Source: DAOUEG01 sp964595455 (GTDB lineage Bacteria > Chloroflexota > Dehalococcoidia > Dehalococcoidales > RBG-16-60-22). From it: DNA of 64,000 bases. Shown here in pieces: positions 8,287-16,642 of the stretch (positions are counted from its first letter, which is position 1; every line of letters begins with the position of its first letter). The DNA is taken from NCBI GenBank assembly GCA_964595455.1, contig CAZQQL010000001.1, positions 1 to 64,000 of the forward strand, written 5' to 3'. The translations under genes were made by a program, and so were the position numbers. The notes beneath the pieces were generated by a model. That model did no database searches. It had not been told where the DNA came from and saw only the letters and a program-made list of their open reading frames with translations.

Positions 8287-8331
8287 ATTGTCTATACAAA
8301 CTGGTCTTATCAATGGAAAGGGGGTAACTAA

Positions 8332-10983
8332 TTGACAAGAGTAGTCTTGACCGTAAATGGGGTAACGCGCAGTGTTGATGCGGGTCCTGACCTGGTCCTG
8401 CTCGATTATCTACGCGAGCAACTGGGACTCACCGGCACCAAGCAGTCCTGCGACCGTAAAGGCCAATGCGGCGCCTGTACGGTAGTGGTTGATGGAAAGG
8501 CCGTCAGATCCTGCTTGAAAAAAGTGGTAGACCTGGGCGGTGCGGAAATTATCACGGTGGAGGGGTTGGGCACACCGGAAAATCCTCATCTTATCCAGGA
8601 GGCGTTTGTCCTGGCTGGAGCTATCCAGTGCGGGTTCTGCACACCCGGTATGATCATGGCCACGAAAGTCCTGCTCGACCAGAACCCGGACCCTGATGAT
8701 GCCGCCATCAAGAAAGCGCTGGCGCGCAACCTGTGCCGGTGTACCGGCTACGTGAAAATCATCGATGCCGTGAAACTGGCGGGCAAGTTCCTGCGCAATG
8801 AAACAACGCCGGAAAAAGTAAAAGCCAAGATCAACAAGAAAAAGATGATTGGTGAAAACCATCCCCGGCCTTCCGCTTATATCAAGGCCTGCGGCGTCGC
8901 CAAATTCGGCGGCGATATCATGATGGACGGCATGATAGAGATAGCCGCAGTGCACAGTACCGAATTTCATGCCATCATCAAGTCTATCGACGCCTCTGCA
9001 GCCAAAAAGATGCCCGGCGTTATCGGCGTGATGACGGCGGAAGACATCAAAGGATCCAATCGCCTCCGTGTCATCGCACCTGACCAGCCGGTCCTCTGTG
9101 AAGACAAGGTCAGGGCATATGGAGACCCGGTGGCAATCGTTGCCGCGGAAACGCGTGAACAGGCGAGGGCAGCCGCCAAAGCGGTGAAAGTCACCTACGA
9201 ACCACTGAAAGTCATGAAGACGACGGAAGAAGCACTGGCCCCGGATGCCGTACAGATACATCCGCACTCTCCGAACCTCTGCTTCCAGCAGCCGCAGATC
9301 AAAGGAGATGCGGCCAAAGCGTTCAAGAATGCCCATGCGGTGGCCGAGCATGATTTTTCAACCCAGATGAACCACCAGGCAGCCCTTGAACCGGAAGCCT
9401 GCGTCTGCTACTTCGAAAACGATGAACTGGTAGTTGTCGGGCGGAGCATCATGATTCATGCCCACGCCGCCATCATCAAGGAAGCCGTGGGCGCCGAGAA
9501 GCTCCGCTACATCGAACCATATTCCGGTGGGCAATTCGGTATCAAGGCCTCGATTTCATCGGAAGGCATTGCCGCCGCGGCCGCCATGCACTGGAAGCGC
9601 CCCATTCGCTACATTCCCACGCTTGAGGAGTCGTTCCTTATCACATCGAAGCGTCACCCCTTCGAAATGACCGCCAAACTGGCAGCCGATGTCCAGGGCA
9701 ATCTCACTGCCTACTACAATCACTTTGTCATGAACAAGGGAGCCTACTTCCTGCTCGGTCCCGTCATGCCGGGCCGCGCGCTGCACATGCTGAACGGCGG
9801 CTACAACATACCGAATATCGACGCCAATGTGAAGCTGGTTTATACCAACAACGGCAGCGGCGGCGCAGCCAGGGGGGCCGGACCGCCCCAGGTCATGTTC
9901 GCGCTGGAATCATTGATTGATATGCTGGCCGACAAACTGGGTATGGATCCTCTGGAAATCCGCAGGAAGAACCTCCTGCAGGTCGGCCAGACCCGCTCGA
10001 CCGGTGCGCCTATCGAACAGACCAGCATGCCCGAACTGATGGACGATTTCAAGCCTCACTACGAGCGTGCGAAGAAAGATGCCGCCGCCTTTAATAAAAA
10101 GGGCGGCACAATAAAGAGAGGCGTGGGCATCGCCTGTATGTCCTTCGGTATCGCGGAAGCCGGCGATCGCGCTGATAACTCAGTGGAAATCAATCCGGAT
10201 GATACGGTGACGCTCTATGCCGCTATCGCCGACCCCGGTGAAGGCAACGATTCAATGCTATCGCAACTGGCAGCCCAAGTCCTCGGCATACCGCTGGAAC
10301 GGATCAAGCTGTACACCCGCGATACCGCCAAGACCGTTGCTGCCGGTCCGTCAGCCGGCTCCCGGCAGACCTACATGGGCGGCGGCGCCATGGTCAACGG
10401 GCTGGAACAGATGGCTAAGGCCATGAAAGAAGCCGGCGGCAAGACCTATGCCGCGCTGAAGAAAGCCGGCAAGGCCACCCGTTATGAAGGCGTAAAAACC
10501 GTTGAGGGCCCGGAAGCATTCGATGAGAAGGGCCAGAGTAAGTCCTTTGATTCCCAGGTCCATAACATCCAGATGGCGGAAATTGAAGTCAATACCGAGA
10601 CAGGCGATGTCAAGGTGTTGAAGATGACCACCGCCGTCGATGCCGGTCCCATCATCCACCCGCAGAACCTCGAAGGTCAGCTGGAAGGCGGCATGGACCA
10701 GGGCATCGGGTATGCCCTGAGGGAAGAATTCGTTCTCGGCAAGACCAAAGACTGGATGACATTCAAGTTCCCGACCATTGCCAATTCCTGTGAGGTGGAG
10801 TTCATCACCCGCGAGACGCCACGCATCAGGGGAACGCTGGGTTCCACCGGTATCGGTGAGATGACAATGGTTTCTACAGCTCCGGCGATCACCAATGCCA
10901 TCTACAATGCCTGTGGAGCCAGGGTTTACAACCTTCCGGCAACGCCGGATAAGGTCAAGGCGGCACTCCCGGGTAAGAAATAG
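8332..10983 (+). CDS. Molybdenum hydroxylase, aldehyde oxidoreductase (Mop/XdhAB-like) type
   Basis: An 883-residue xanthine-oxidase-family enzyme. Residues 1-80 form a plant-type 2Fe-2S domain with C40, C46, C49 and C61; residues 85-160 form the second, helical 2Fe-2S domain with C100, C103, C135 and C137. The Mo-pterin domains follow directly, with no FAD domain, as in Desulfovibrio aldehyde oxidoreductase (about 907 residues). The catalytic glutamate is expected in the late GSTGIGEMTMVSTAPAI segment. It hydroxylates aldehydes or N-heterocycles with water, passing electrons to a ferredoxin or flavodoxin. The start is TTG 8332 after a GGAAAGGGGG ribosome site. The family requires a sulfurated Mo cofactor, matching the neighbours. 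Substrate is not readable; two aldehyde dehydrogenases lie downstream. Confidence 0.92.
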   Translation: MTRVVLTVNGVTRSVDAGPDLVLLDYLREQLGLTGTKQSCDRKGQCGACTVVVDGKAVRSCLKKVVDLGGAEIITVEGLGTPENPHLIQEAFVLAGAIQCGFCTPGMIMATKVLLDQNPDPDDAAIKKALARNLCRCTGYVKIIDAVKLAGKFLRNETTPEKVKAKINKKKMIGENHPRPSAYIKACGVAKFGGDIMMDGMIEIAAVHSTEFHAIIKSIDASAAKKMPGVIGVMTAEDIKGSNRLRVIAPDQPVLCEDKVRAYGDPVAIVAAETREQARAAAKAVKVTYEPLKVMKTTEEALAPDAVQIHPHSPNLCFQQPQIKGDAAKAFKNAHAVAEHDFSTQMNHQAALEPEACVCYFENDELVVVGRSIMIHAHAAIIKEAVGAEKLRYIEPYSGGQFGIKASISSEGIAAAAAMHWKRPIRYIPTLEESFLITSKRHPFEMTAKLAADVQGNLTAYYNHFVMNKGAYFLLGPVMPGRALHMLNGGYNIPNIDANVKLVYTNNGSGGAARGAGPPQVMFALESLIDMLADKLGMDPLEIRRKNLLQVGQTRSTGAPIEQTSMPELMDDFKPHYERAKKDAAAFNKKGGTIKRGVGIACMSFGIAEAGDRADNSVEINPDDTVTLYAAIADPGEGNDSMLSQLAAQVLGIPLERIKLYTRDTAKTVAAGPSAGSRQTYMGGGAMVNGLEQMAKAMKEAGGKTYAALKKAGKATRYEGVKTVEGPEAFDEKGQSKSFDSQVHNIQMAEIEVNTETGDVKVLKMTTAVDAGPIIHPQNLEGQLEGGMDQGIGYALREEFVLGKTKDWMTFKFPTIANSCEVEFITRETPRIRGTLGSTGIGEMTMVSTAPAITNAIYNACGARVYNLPATPDKVKAALPGKK

Positions 10984-10995
10984 GTAAACAGCAAT

Positions 10996-11031
10996 ACACC
11001 GGCAGGTTCCCATTACAGGGCCTGCCGGTGT
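10996..11031 (+). terminator. Hairpin after the molybdenum hydroxylase gene
   Basis: ACACCGGCAGG (10996-11006) pairs perfectly with CCTGCCGGTGT (11021-11031), an 11-bp stem 12 bases after the stop. The following bases (GTATCTTCAT) are only weakly T-rich, so it may be a weak terminator or an mRNA-end stabiliser ahead of xdhC. Confidence 0.55.
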
Positions 11032-11087
11032 GTATCTTCATGGAAACTGAATTTCCAGGAATCCTGTGAACCAGTTATTGCGTTGTT

Positions 11088-12146
11088 ATGAACGAGATTG
11101 AGTTATTGGTCAAACAAGCTGTTGCGTACCACGATGCCGGAACACCATTCGTACTGGTTTCCGTGCTTAACCTTGAGGGGTCTACTCCCCGGCATGAGGG
11201 GACCAAGATGCTGGTCGGCGGTGACGGCAAGACCTTCGGCACCATCGGCGGCAGCTTGATCGAGGCTAGTGCTATTGTTGAAGCAAAAAAATTACTTTTG
11301 ACCCGGCAAGCAAGACTGATGTCTTTCGATCTTACCGGTACTAATACGACCTTGCCTGATATGATTTGCGGTGGTAAAGCCGAGATATTACTGGACGTTA
11401 TTGAGCCCACGGCAGACAACGGCATATTCCTCCGTCAATGGCAAGATGCGTTTAGCCGCGGGCAGGAATTCTACCTGCTGACCCATTTGAACGGCACCGC
11501 TGACACCGCACGTGTCCTTGGTCATGGTATCCTATTGTCCGATAATGAAACATTCTTCAGCACTTCCCTCACAAAACACGATATAGGGGATCTGAAACCG
11601 GAACTCCACAACGTTTCAACGACGCTCCTCCTGCCACTGGGTGATGCTCGCGTTATGATTGACCGTATCCGGAAAGTGAAAACCCTGTACTGCTTCGGGG
11701 CGGGACATGTCGCGGTGCCTACCGCCCACCTTGCCGCACTGGTCGGCTTCAGGGTTATCGTTCTGGATGACCGGCCGGAATTTGCCAATGCGGAACGGTT
11801 CCCGGATGCGATCAACACTATCGTCGTTGATGATTTTGACAGGGCGTTAGAAGGCCTCGAGATTGATAAAGATTCGTTCATCGTAATCGTCACCCGCGGC
11901 CACCAGTACGACCGTACCGTCCTCGATCAATCTCTCAAGACTAACGCCGGTTATATCGGCATGATCAGCAGCAAGCGGAAACGGCAGACGCTTTATGAGG
12001 CCCTTATGGCCTCCGGCGTGAAAAAGGAACAGCTCGATGGGGTGTACTCTCCCATCGGTATAGATATTGGTGGAGAAACCCCGGAAGAGATCGCCGTGAG
12101 TATCGTGGCGGAACTGATAAAGGTGCGTAGTGAACAGGCGAAGTGA
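11088..12146 (+). CDS. xdhC: XdhC/CoxI-family Mo-cofactor maturation protein
   Basis: A 352-residue protein with the two XdhC domains: an N-terminal segment with VLNLEGSTPRHEGTKMLV, FGTIGGSLIEA and the DMICGGKAEILLD motif containing the conserved cysteine, and a C-terminal Rossmann-like domain with LYCFGAGHVAVPTAHLAALVGFRVIVLDDR, VTRGHQYD and the terminal SPIGIDIGGETPEEIAVSI. In characterised systems XdhC binds Mo cofactor, protects it while a cysteine desulfurase adds the terminal sulfur, and delivers it to the hydroxylase. Its place right after the hydroxylase, with a desulfurase upstream, fits that scheme. The ATG is chosen for a full-length N-terminus; the ribosome site is weak. Confidence 0.9.
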   Translation: MNEIELLVKQAVAYHDAGTPFVLVSVLNLEGSTPRHEGTKMLVGGDGKTFGTIGGSLIEASAIVEAKKLLLTRQARLMSFDLTGTNTTLPDMICGGKAEILLDVIEPTADNGIFLRQWQDAFSRGQEFYLLTHLNGTADTARVLGHGILLSDNETFFSTSLTKHDIGDLKPELHNVSTTLLLPLGDARVMIDRIRKVKTLYCFGAGHVAVPTAHLAALVGFRVIVLDDRPEFANAERFPDAINTIVVDDFDRALEGLEIDKDSFIVIVTRGHQYDRTVLDQSLKTNAGYIGMISSKRKRQTLYEALMASGVKKEQLDGVYSPIGIDIGGETPEEIAVSIVAELIKVRSEQAK

Positions 12147-12352
12147 ACGGCCTGATTTAGACGTTTGTGACCGGTTGTCTGATGTGCCGGAGAAGACGAG
12201 GGCCTCTTTTTCCTGTTCATTGCGGTCTTGCCCCGGTAGTTGAACGCTTCGTTTTCACTAATTTGTATCGAAACCCCTGGAGACTATAAGGAACGGTAAA
12301 AGCATAAAAGGCACTATTGAAGACACGGAGATGAACAACAAAATAAACCAGG

Positions 12353-12400
12353 AAGGCCGGTTTGCCTCCGTCATCGAACGGGGGCACCGGCCTTTACTTT
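12353..12400 (+). terminator. Intrinsic terminator before the aldehyde dehydrogenase operon
   Basis: AAGGCCGGT (12353-12361) pairs with ACCGGCCTT (12386-12394), and inner bases extend the pairing; the stem is followed by TTACTTTTC. It lies 206 bases after xdhC and 60 before the ATG at 12461, so it could end the xdhC transcript or attenuate the next operon. The rest of 12147-12352 shows no gene. Confidence 0.55.
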
Positions 12401-12460
12401 TCAACAAGGACGAGATTTAAGGTTGCCCCAGACCAGATACCCCACAATAAAGGAGAATTT

Positions 12461-13900
12461 ATGAAGGAACACAGACTCTGGATTGGCGGTGCATGGGTTA
12501 CGCCCCAATCCGGCAACACATTTCCAACGTTCAACCCGACCACCGGGGAAGAAATTGCGCATATCCCGCTGGCTGGCCAGGCTGAAATAGACCGTGCGGT
12601 AGCTGCCGCACGGAAAGCCTATCCGCAATGGTCACAGATGGTCCAGACAGAACGCTCTGTCTATATTAAACGCATCGCAGCGTCATTCCGGAAAATGGCA
12701 CCCGAAATCAGCCGGCTGGAAACACTGGAACATGGTTCAATCCTGAGTCTCGCGGAACACGTGCCAATGGTGGCCGCCGAACAGTTCGAATGGGCCGCCG
12801 GCAGGGCGGAATCCCTGATGGGCGACTACATCCCGGCACTGAAAGATGTCCTGACCTATCTGAAGCGCGAGCCTGTGGGTGTGTGCGCCATCATCACGCC
12901 ATGGAACCACGCCATCATCATGATGGCCGTCAAACTGGCACAGGCTCTAACGGTCGGCAATACCTGTGTCCTCAAGCCACCAAGCGTCAATTCACTGCTG
13001 GGACTGAAATTTGCTGAAGTTGCGGAAGATGCCGGGCTTCCTCCCGGCGTATTGAACGTTATTACCGGACCGGGCAGCACTGTGGGAAACGCCCTGGCCT
13101 CCCACCCGGGTGTAGACCTGGTTGGCTTCACCGGCAGCAGTGAAACCGGTAAGGTCATCATGGCGGCGGGCAGCAGCACGATGAAACGCATGATTATGGA
13201 ACTCGGCGGCAAGAACCCGGTCATCGTCCTGGAAGATGCCGATATCGATGCCGCGGTCAACCACCACGCTCCCCGGCAATGCGATAACGCCGGCCAGCAC
13301 TGCTCCGGGGCCGGACGTTTCTATGTCCACGAAAAGATCTACGACCGGTTCCTGGAAAAATATATCGAGGCCTCAAGGCAGGTCGTGGTGGGAGACCCGG
13401 CGGATGCCCGGACGTTCATGGGGCCCCTCGCCAACCGCGAGCACCGTGACAGGGTGGAAGCCTATATCAAGTCAGGCGTTTCCGAAGGAGCCAGGCTTGT
13501 CCTGGGCGGGGAACGCCCGGACGAACCGCCCATGAACCGGGGGTTTTACGTCATGCCGACGATATTGACGGATGTGACCCAGAACATGCGGGTGGCCCGT
13601 GAGGAGATATTCGGTCCGGTCAGCATCATCATGAAGCCATTCTCATCGGAAGAAGAGGTCGTTGCCCTGGCAAATGACAACACGTACGGTCTTTGCGTCA
13701 CGGTCTGGACCCGCGACACCGCCAGGGGTATCAGGTTATCCAACCTGCTTCATGCCGGTACCGTCAACGTCAACATCCAGGTATTAACCAACGACATCCC
13801 CTGGGGAGGTTACCGTGAAAGCGGCATAGGTAAAGAGGGCGGTGAGGCAGGGATGCTGGACTACACTCAACAAAAGATGGTCTGCGTAAAGATAGGATAA
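12461..13900 (+). CDS. NAD(P)-dependent aldehyde dehydrogenase (paralogue 1)
   Basis: A 479-residue ALDH-superfamily enzyme; the ATG at 12461 follows AAAGGAG. All catalytic elements are visible: N149 in ITPWNH, K172 in VLKPPS for cofactor binding, GFTGSSETG, the general base E247 in MELGGKNP, and the nucleophile C281 in NAGQHCSGAGR. The C-terminal FGPV and PWGGYRESGIGKEGG motifs are intact. It oxidises an aldehyde to the acid. It shares length and residue numbering with the ALDH at 14877, from which it is separated by one SDR gene; the three form a same-strand group. The substrate is unknown; catabolism of an aromatic or branched aldehyde would suit the surroundings. Confidence 0.92.
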   Translation: MKEHRLWIGGAWVTPQSGNTFPTFNPTTGEEIAHIPLAGQAEIDRAVAAARKAYPQWSQMVQTERSVYIKRIAASFRKMAPEISRLETLEHGSILSLAEHVPMVAAEQFEWAAGRAESLMGDYIPALKDVLTYLKREPVGVCAIITPWNHAIIMMAVKLAQALTVGNTCVLKPPSVNSLLGLKFAEVAEDAGLPPGVLNVITGPGSTVGNALASHPGVDLVGFTGSSETGKVIMAAGSSTMKRMIMELGGKNPVIVLEDADIDAAVNHHAPRQCDNAGQHCSGAGRFYVHEKIYDRFLEKYIEASRQVVVGDPADARTFMGPLANREHRDRVEAYIKSGVSEGARLVLGGERPDEPPMNRGFYVMPTILTDVTQNMRVAREEIFGPVSIIMKPFSSEEEVVALANDNTYGLCVTVWTRDTARGIRLSNLLHAGTVNVNIQVLTNDIPWGGYRESGIGKEGGEAGMLDYTQQKMVCVKIG

Positions 13901-13957
13901 TTATTCAACTCCGCCACGATGCGGCCGGATATAAGACTAAACAATAAAGGAGACATC

Positions 13958-14797
13958 ATGGAATTCAAAGGAAAAACCGCCGTTGTCACCGGTTCTTCCG
14001 GTGGTATCGGGAAAGCAGTCGCCGTCGCGCTGGCTAGAGAAGGCGCGGATATCGTACTGGCGTCTCGCAACATGGCCAATATGCAAATAGTTACAAAAGA
14101 GATTGAAGGGCTGGGCAGGAAAGCCCTCGCCATCGAGTGCGACGTATCCAGAGATGAGAGCGTGGAATCGATGAAAGATAAAGCCATTGAAGCCTTCGGT
14201 TCAATCGATATACTCATCAACAATGCGGCTGCCGGGGTTCGCGGTCTCCTGGAACATATCTCCCTGGATGATTGGAGATACATCATCAACACCAATCTCA
14301 TGGGGTATGTGCGGAACGTCCACGCATTCTTGCCGCATTTCACGGAGCGCGGCAGCGGCTACATCGTCAATGTCTCTTCCATCCAGGCGCTCGGGTATAT
14401 GCCGGAACCTCTGAACATAGCCTATATCACAACCAAGGCCGGGATTCTCGGTTTTACCAGCGCCATCCACAGCTATCTGCGCGGCAAAGGCATCAAGGTC
14501 TCGTGTCTCCTCCCCGGTGCGGTCAGGACGGAAATCAGCAACAATTCGCGCTTTGTCGGCCCGCCGGAACTCATCAAGAAAATGCAGGATGATGCCAGGG
14601 AATTCTGGAAGCTGCCGGTGTTCCTGACACCGGAGCAGGAAGCCGACGGATTGCTCGAGGGGATGAAAAAGGAACAATTCCTCATACTCGTTCCGGCTAC
14701 TATGACCCAGATGGCTAAGGCGCAGGGTTGGGATCTTGATATCTTCAACCAGTATGTAGCTAATCCACCAAAGTTCGGTCCGCCGCCGGCAAAATAA
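13958..14797 (+). CDS. Short-chain dehydrogenase/reductase (SDR)
   Basis: A 279-residue classical SDR. The ATG at 13958 is chosen because AAAGGAG precedes it. The nucleotide-binding TGSSGGIGKAVA motif, the structural INNAAAG motif, the catalytic serine in IVNVSSIQA and the Y-x-x-x-K catalytic pair (AYITTKAG) are all present. Aspartate at the end of strand 3 region (CDVSRD) is typical. The C-terminal 60 residues are longer than the usual 250-residue form and contain LTPEQEADGLLEGMKK. It interconverts an alcohol and a ketone with NAD(P). It lies between two aldehyde dehydrogenases and likely works in the same pathway. Confidence 0.9.
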   Translation: MEFKGKTAVVTGSSGGIGKAVAVALAREGADIVLASRNMANMQIVTKEIEGLGRKALAIECDVSRDESVESMKDKAIEAFGSIDILINNAAAGVRGLLEHISLDDWRYIINTNLMGYVRNVHAFLPHFTERGSGYIVNVSSIQALGYMPEPLNIAYITTKAGILGFTSAIHSYLRGKGIKVSCLLPGAVRTEISNNSRFVGPPELIKKMQDDAREFWKLPVFLTPEQEADGLLEGMKKEQFLILVPATMTQMAKAQGWDLDIFNQYVANPPKFGPPPAK

Positions 14798-14876
14798 CGT
14801 CACACTGATCAGGTAGAGAAACTACATGTGTTGATGCCTGGTGTCTTGGACTTAGGAATGAAACAGGAGGAAGTAG

Positions 14877-16316
14877 ATGCAAAAATTCAAAATGTACATT
14901 GGCGGCTCATGGGTGGATGCTGTTTCCGGCCGGACATATCGGGCGATCAACCCGGCGACTGAAGAGGAAATCGCTGAAATTCCGCTCGGCGACCGCGAGG
15001 ACGTCGGCAGGGCCGTCGCCGCGGCCAGTCAGGCTTTCCCGGTATGGTCTCAAAAACCGCAGGAAGAACGCTCCCGGATCCTGTTGAAACTGGCGGCGCT
15101 CCAGCGCGAATTTGCCGGTGAACTGACAAAATGGGAAATCCTGGACCACGGAACGCCGGTAAAGCTGGCCCGCATGCAAAGCATGTTCTCTTCGATGAGT
15201 CTCGAATACTGCGCGCAGGCAGCCCGGGCGATGATGGGCGCCACTCCCCCGCCCAATCCCAATTCCCTGGTCTGCATCCAGCGTGAACCGATCGGTGTCG
15301 CGGGCATCATCATACCCTGGAACTCTCCTATACTCATGCTGACCTCAAAGATGGGCGCCTGCCTGGCCACGGGCAATACCTGCGTCATCAAGCCATCCGC
15401 CATCGATTCTCTGGTAATCCTGAAATACGGGGAAATCCTGGAAAAGGCTGGCCTTCCGCCCGGGACGGTGAATATCATCACCGGGCCCGGCAGCACGGCC
15501 GGCGATGCCCTGGCGGCCCACCCGGATGTCAGTTTCCTCTCCTTCACCGGCAGTTCAGAGACCGGAAAAATCATCATGAAGACCGCTGCCGGTACGTTAA
15601 AACGCATGCAGATGGAACTCGGTGGCAAGAACCCGTTCATCGTGCTGGAAGACGCTGATATCGATAAAATAGTCCCGATGGCAGCCGGCTCCATCTGCCA
15701 TAATACCGGGATGGTCTGCGCGGCTCCCGGCCGTTTCTACATCCATGAAAGCATACACGACAGGTTCGTGGAAAAATTCATCGCCGCTTTAAAGAACATA
15801 CCGGTCGGCGATCCCAATGACGAGAAGACCGAGATGGGTCCTGTCGTTGATGCCGAGCACCGGGACCGCGTGGAAGGCTATATCCGAAAAGGTATCGAGG
15901 AAGGCGCCAGGCTGGTCTACGGCGAGCAGCGCACACCCGCGCCCCCGCTCGATAAGGGCTACTACGTGCTGCCTGCCGTTTTCACCGGCGTCCGGCCGGG
16001 TACCACCCTCTTCCGTGAAGAAGTATTCGGGCCGGTGGCCTGTTTCATGAAATTCAAGACTGATGAAGAGGTCATCGCGTCCGCTAACGACAATATTTAC
16101 GGCCTGAGCGCCAGCGTCTATTCCCGGGATACCAGCCGGGCCTACAGGATCGCCAGCCGTATCAACGCCGGTATGGCCAGTGTGAACGGCGGACGGGCCA
16201 TGATGGCGGAAACGCCCTGGGGAGGGTTCAAGGAAAGCGGCTTCGGTAAAGAGAATTCCATGTACGGGTTGGAGGAATACACAAGGCTTAAGGTCGTCGC
16301 TGTCGGTATGTCTTAA
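14877..16316 (+). CDS. NAD(P)-dependent aldehyde dehydrogenase (paralogue 2)
   Basis: A 479-residue ALDH with an ACAGGAGG ribosome site before the ATG. Catalytic and binding residues match paralogue 1 position for position: N149 in IIPWNS, K172 in VIKPSA, SFTGSSETG, E247 in MELGGKNP and C281 in NTGMVCAAPGR. The C-terminal PWGGFKESGFGKE motif is intact. The two copies differ mainly in residues 95-130 and in the loop just before the catalytic cysteine, both of which line the substrate channel in this superfamily, so they probably handle different aldehydes of one pathway. The gene ends just ahead of the modABC promoter. Confidence 0.92.
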   Translation: MQKFKMYIGGSWVDAVSGRTYRAINPATEEEIAEIPLGDREDVGRAVAAASQAFPVWSQKPQEERSRILLKLAALQREFAGELTKWEILDHGTPVKLARMQSMFSSMSLEYCAQAARAMMGATPPPNPNSLVCIQREPIGVAGIIIPWNSPILMLTSKMGACLATGNTCVIKPSAIDSLVILKYGEILEKAGLPPGTVNIITGPGSTAGDALAAHPDVSFLSFTGSSETGKIIMKTAAGTLKRMQMELGGKNPFIVLEDADIDKIVPMAAGSICHNTGMVCAAPGRFYIHESIHDRFVEKFIAALKNIPVGDPNDEKTEMGPVVDAEHRDRVEGYIRKGIEEGARLVYGEQRTPAPPLDKGYYVLPAVFTGVRPGTTLFREEVFGPVACFMKFKTDEEVIASANDNIYGLSASVYSRDTSRAYRIASRINAGMASVNGGRAMMAETPWGGFKESGFGKENSMYGLEEYTRLKVVAVGMS

Positions 16317-16330
16317 GCATTCAGCTTTTT

Positions 16331-16360
16331 GACATAGTTGTATTTATCGTGTTAGTATAA
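16331..16360 (+). promoter_or_regulatory. Promoter of the modABC operon
   Basis: A consensus TTGACA (16331-16336) is followed after 18 bases by TAGTAT (16355-16360). Initiation near 16367 would produce a leader of about 275 bases before modA, holding the RNA element, short ORF and terminator described next. The spacing equals that of the promoter at 61787. Confidence 0.65.
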
Positions 16361-16379
16361 ATTGTTCTCTTAAGTTGTT

Positions 16380-16478
16380 TCACCTGTGTTCCTTTGCTGA
16401 ATATGGTGAACAACCGGTAGATGAAAATCTCGACGGCACCGCTGGAAACGGCGGTGTTTCCCAGGCGGAAAGGAGAAA
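16380..16478 (+). ncRNA. Moco-riboswitch-like leader RNA of modABC
   Basis: The leader contains AGAT-GAAA-ATCT near 16419-16430, then TCGACGG (16430-16436), then an 8-10 bp stem capped by a second GAAA tetraloop in GCTGGAAACGGC (16441-16452), then TTTCC paired with GGAAA and finally AGGAG. This layout resembles the Moco RNA family (Rfam RF01055), known ahead of molybdate transport and cofactor genes. A homologous leader at 61842-61945 has TCGACGG and GCTGGAAACGGC at identical spacing, with compensatory changes in the stems. Binding of Mo (or W) cofactor would lower importer expression. Class assignment is from memory of the family; the conserved structure is seen directly. Confidence 0.72.
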
Positions 16479-16502
16479 ATGATGGTTAAAGTCCGTACTT
16501 GA
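16479..16502 (+). CDS. Short leader ORF (MMVKVRT) between aptamer and terminator
   Basis: Two adjacent ATG codons (16479 and 16482) follow the GGAAAGGAG that forms the 3' edge of the aptamer; the second ATG has the better spacing of six bases. The reading frame ends at TGA 16500-16502, one base before the 5' arm of the terminator (16503). A ribosome pausing at that stop would cover the terminator arm. This suggests that the aptamer controls leader translation, and leader translation controls termination. The peptide itself has no recognisable function and may not matter. Confidence 0.5.
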   Translation: MMVKVRT

Positions 16503-16541
16503 AGCAGCGCGTTTTCCCCGGGGAGGACGCGCTGCTTTTTT
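16503..16541 (+). terminator. Intrinsic terminator/attenuator upstream of modA
   Basis: AGCAGCGCG (16503-16511) pairs perfectly with CGCGCTGCT (16528-16536), followed by a run of six T. It sits between the RNA element and modA, so read-through must be regulated for modABC to be expressed. This is the expected expression platform of a transcription-controlling riboswitch. Confidence 0.85.
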
Positions 16542-16642
16542 CGGTTCCCATTGAAAAAGGCCCTCTAGTGAGCAATTTTCCCCTGTGACCTGAAATACAT
16601 CCGCGTTCTCCAGCAAAGATTGTTCTGGAGGATATGATTCTC

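Noticed and set aside
12147..12352. A third Moco-like leader ahead of the aldehyde dehydrogenases
   Set aside because: Neither TCGACGG nor GCTGGAAACGGC nor a GGAAAGGAG end is present; only a terminator hairpin is seen.
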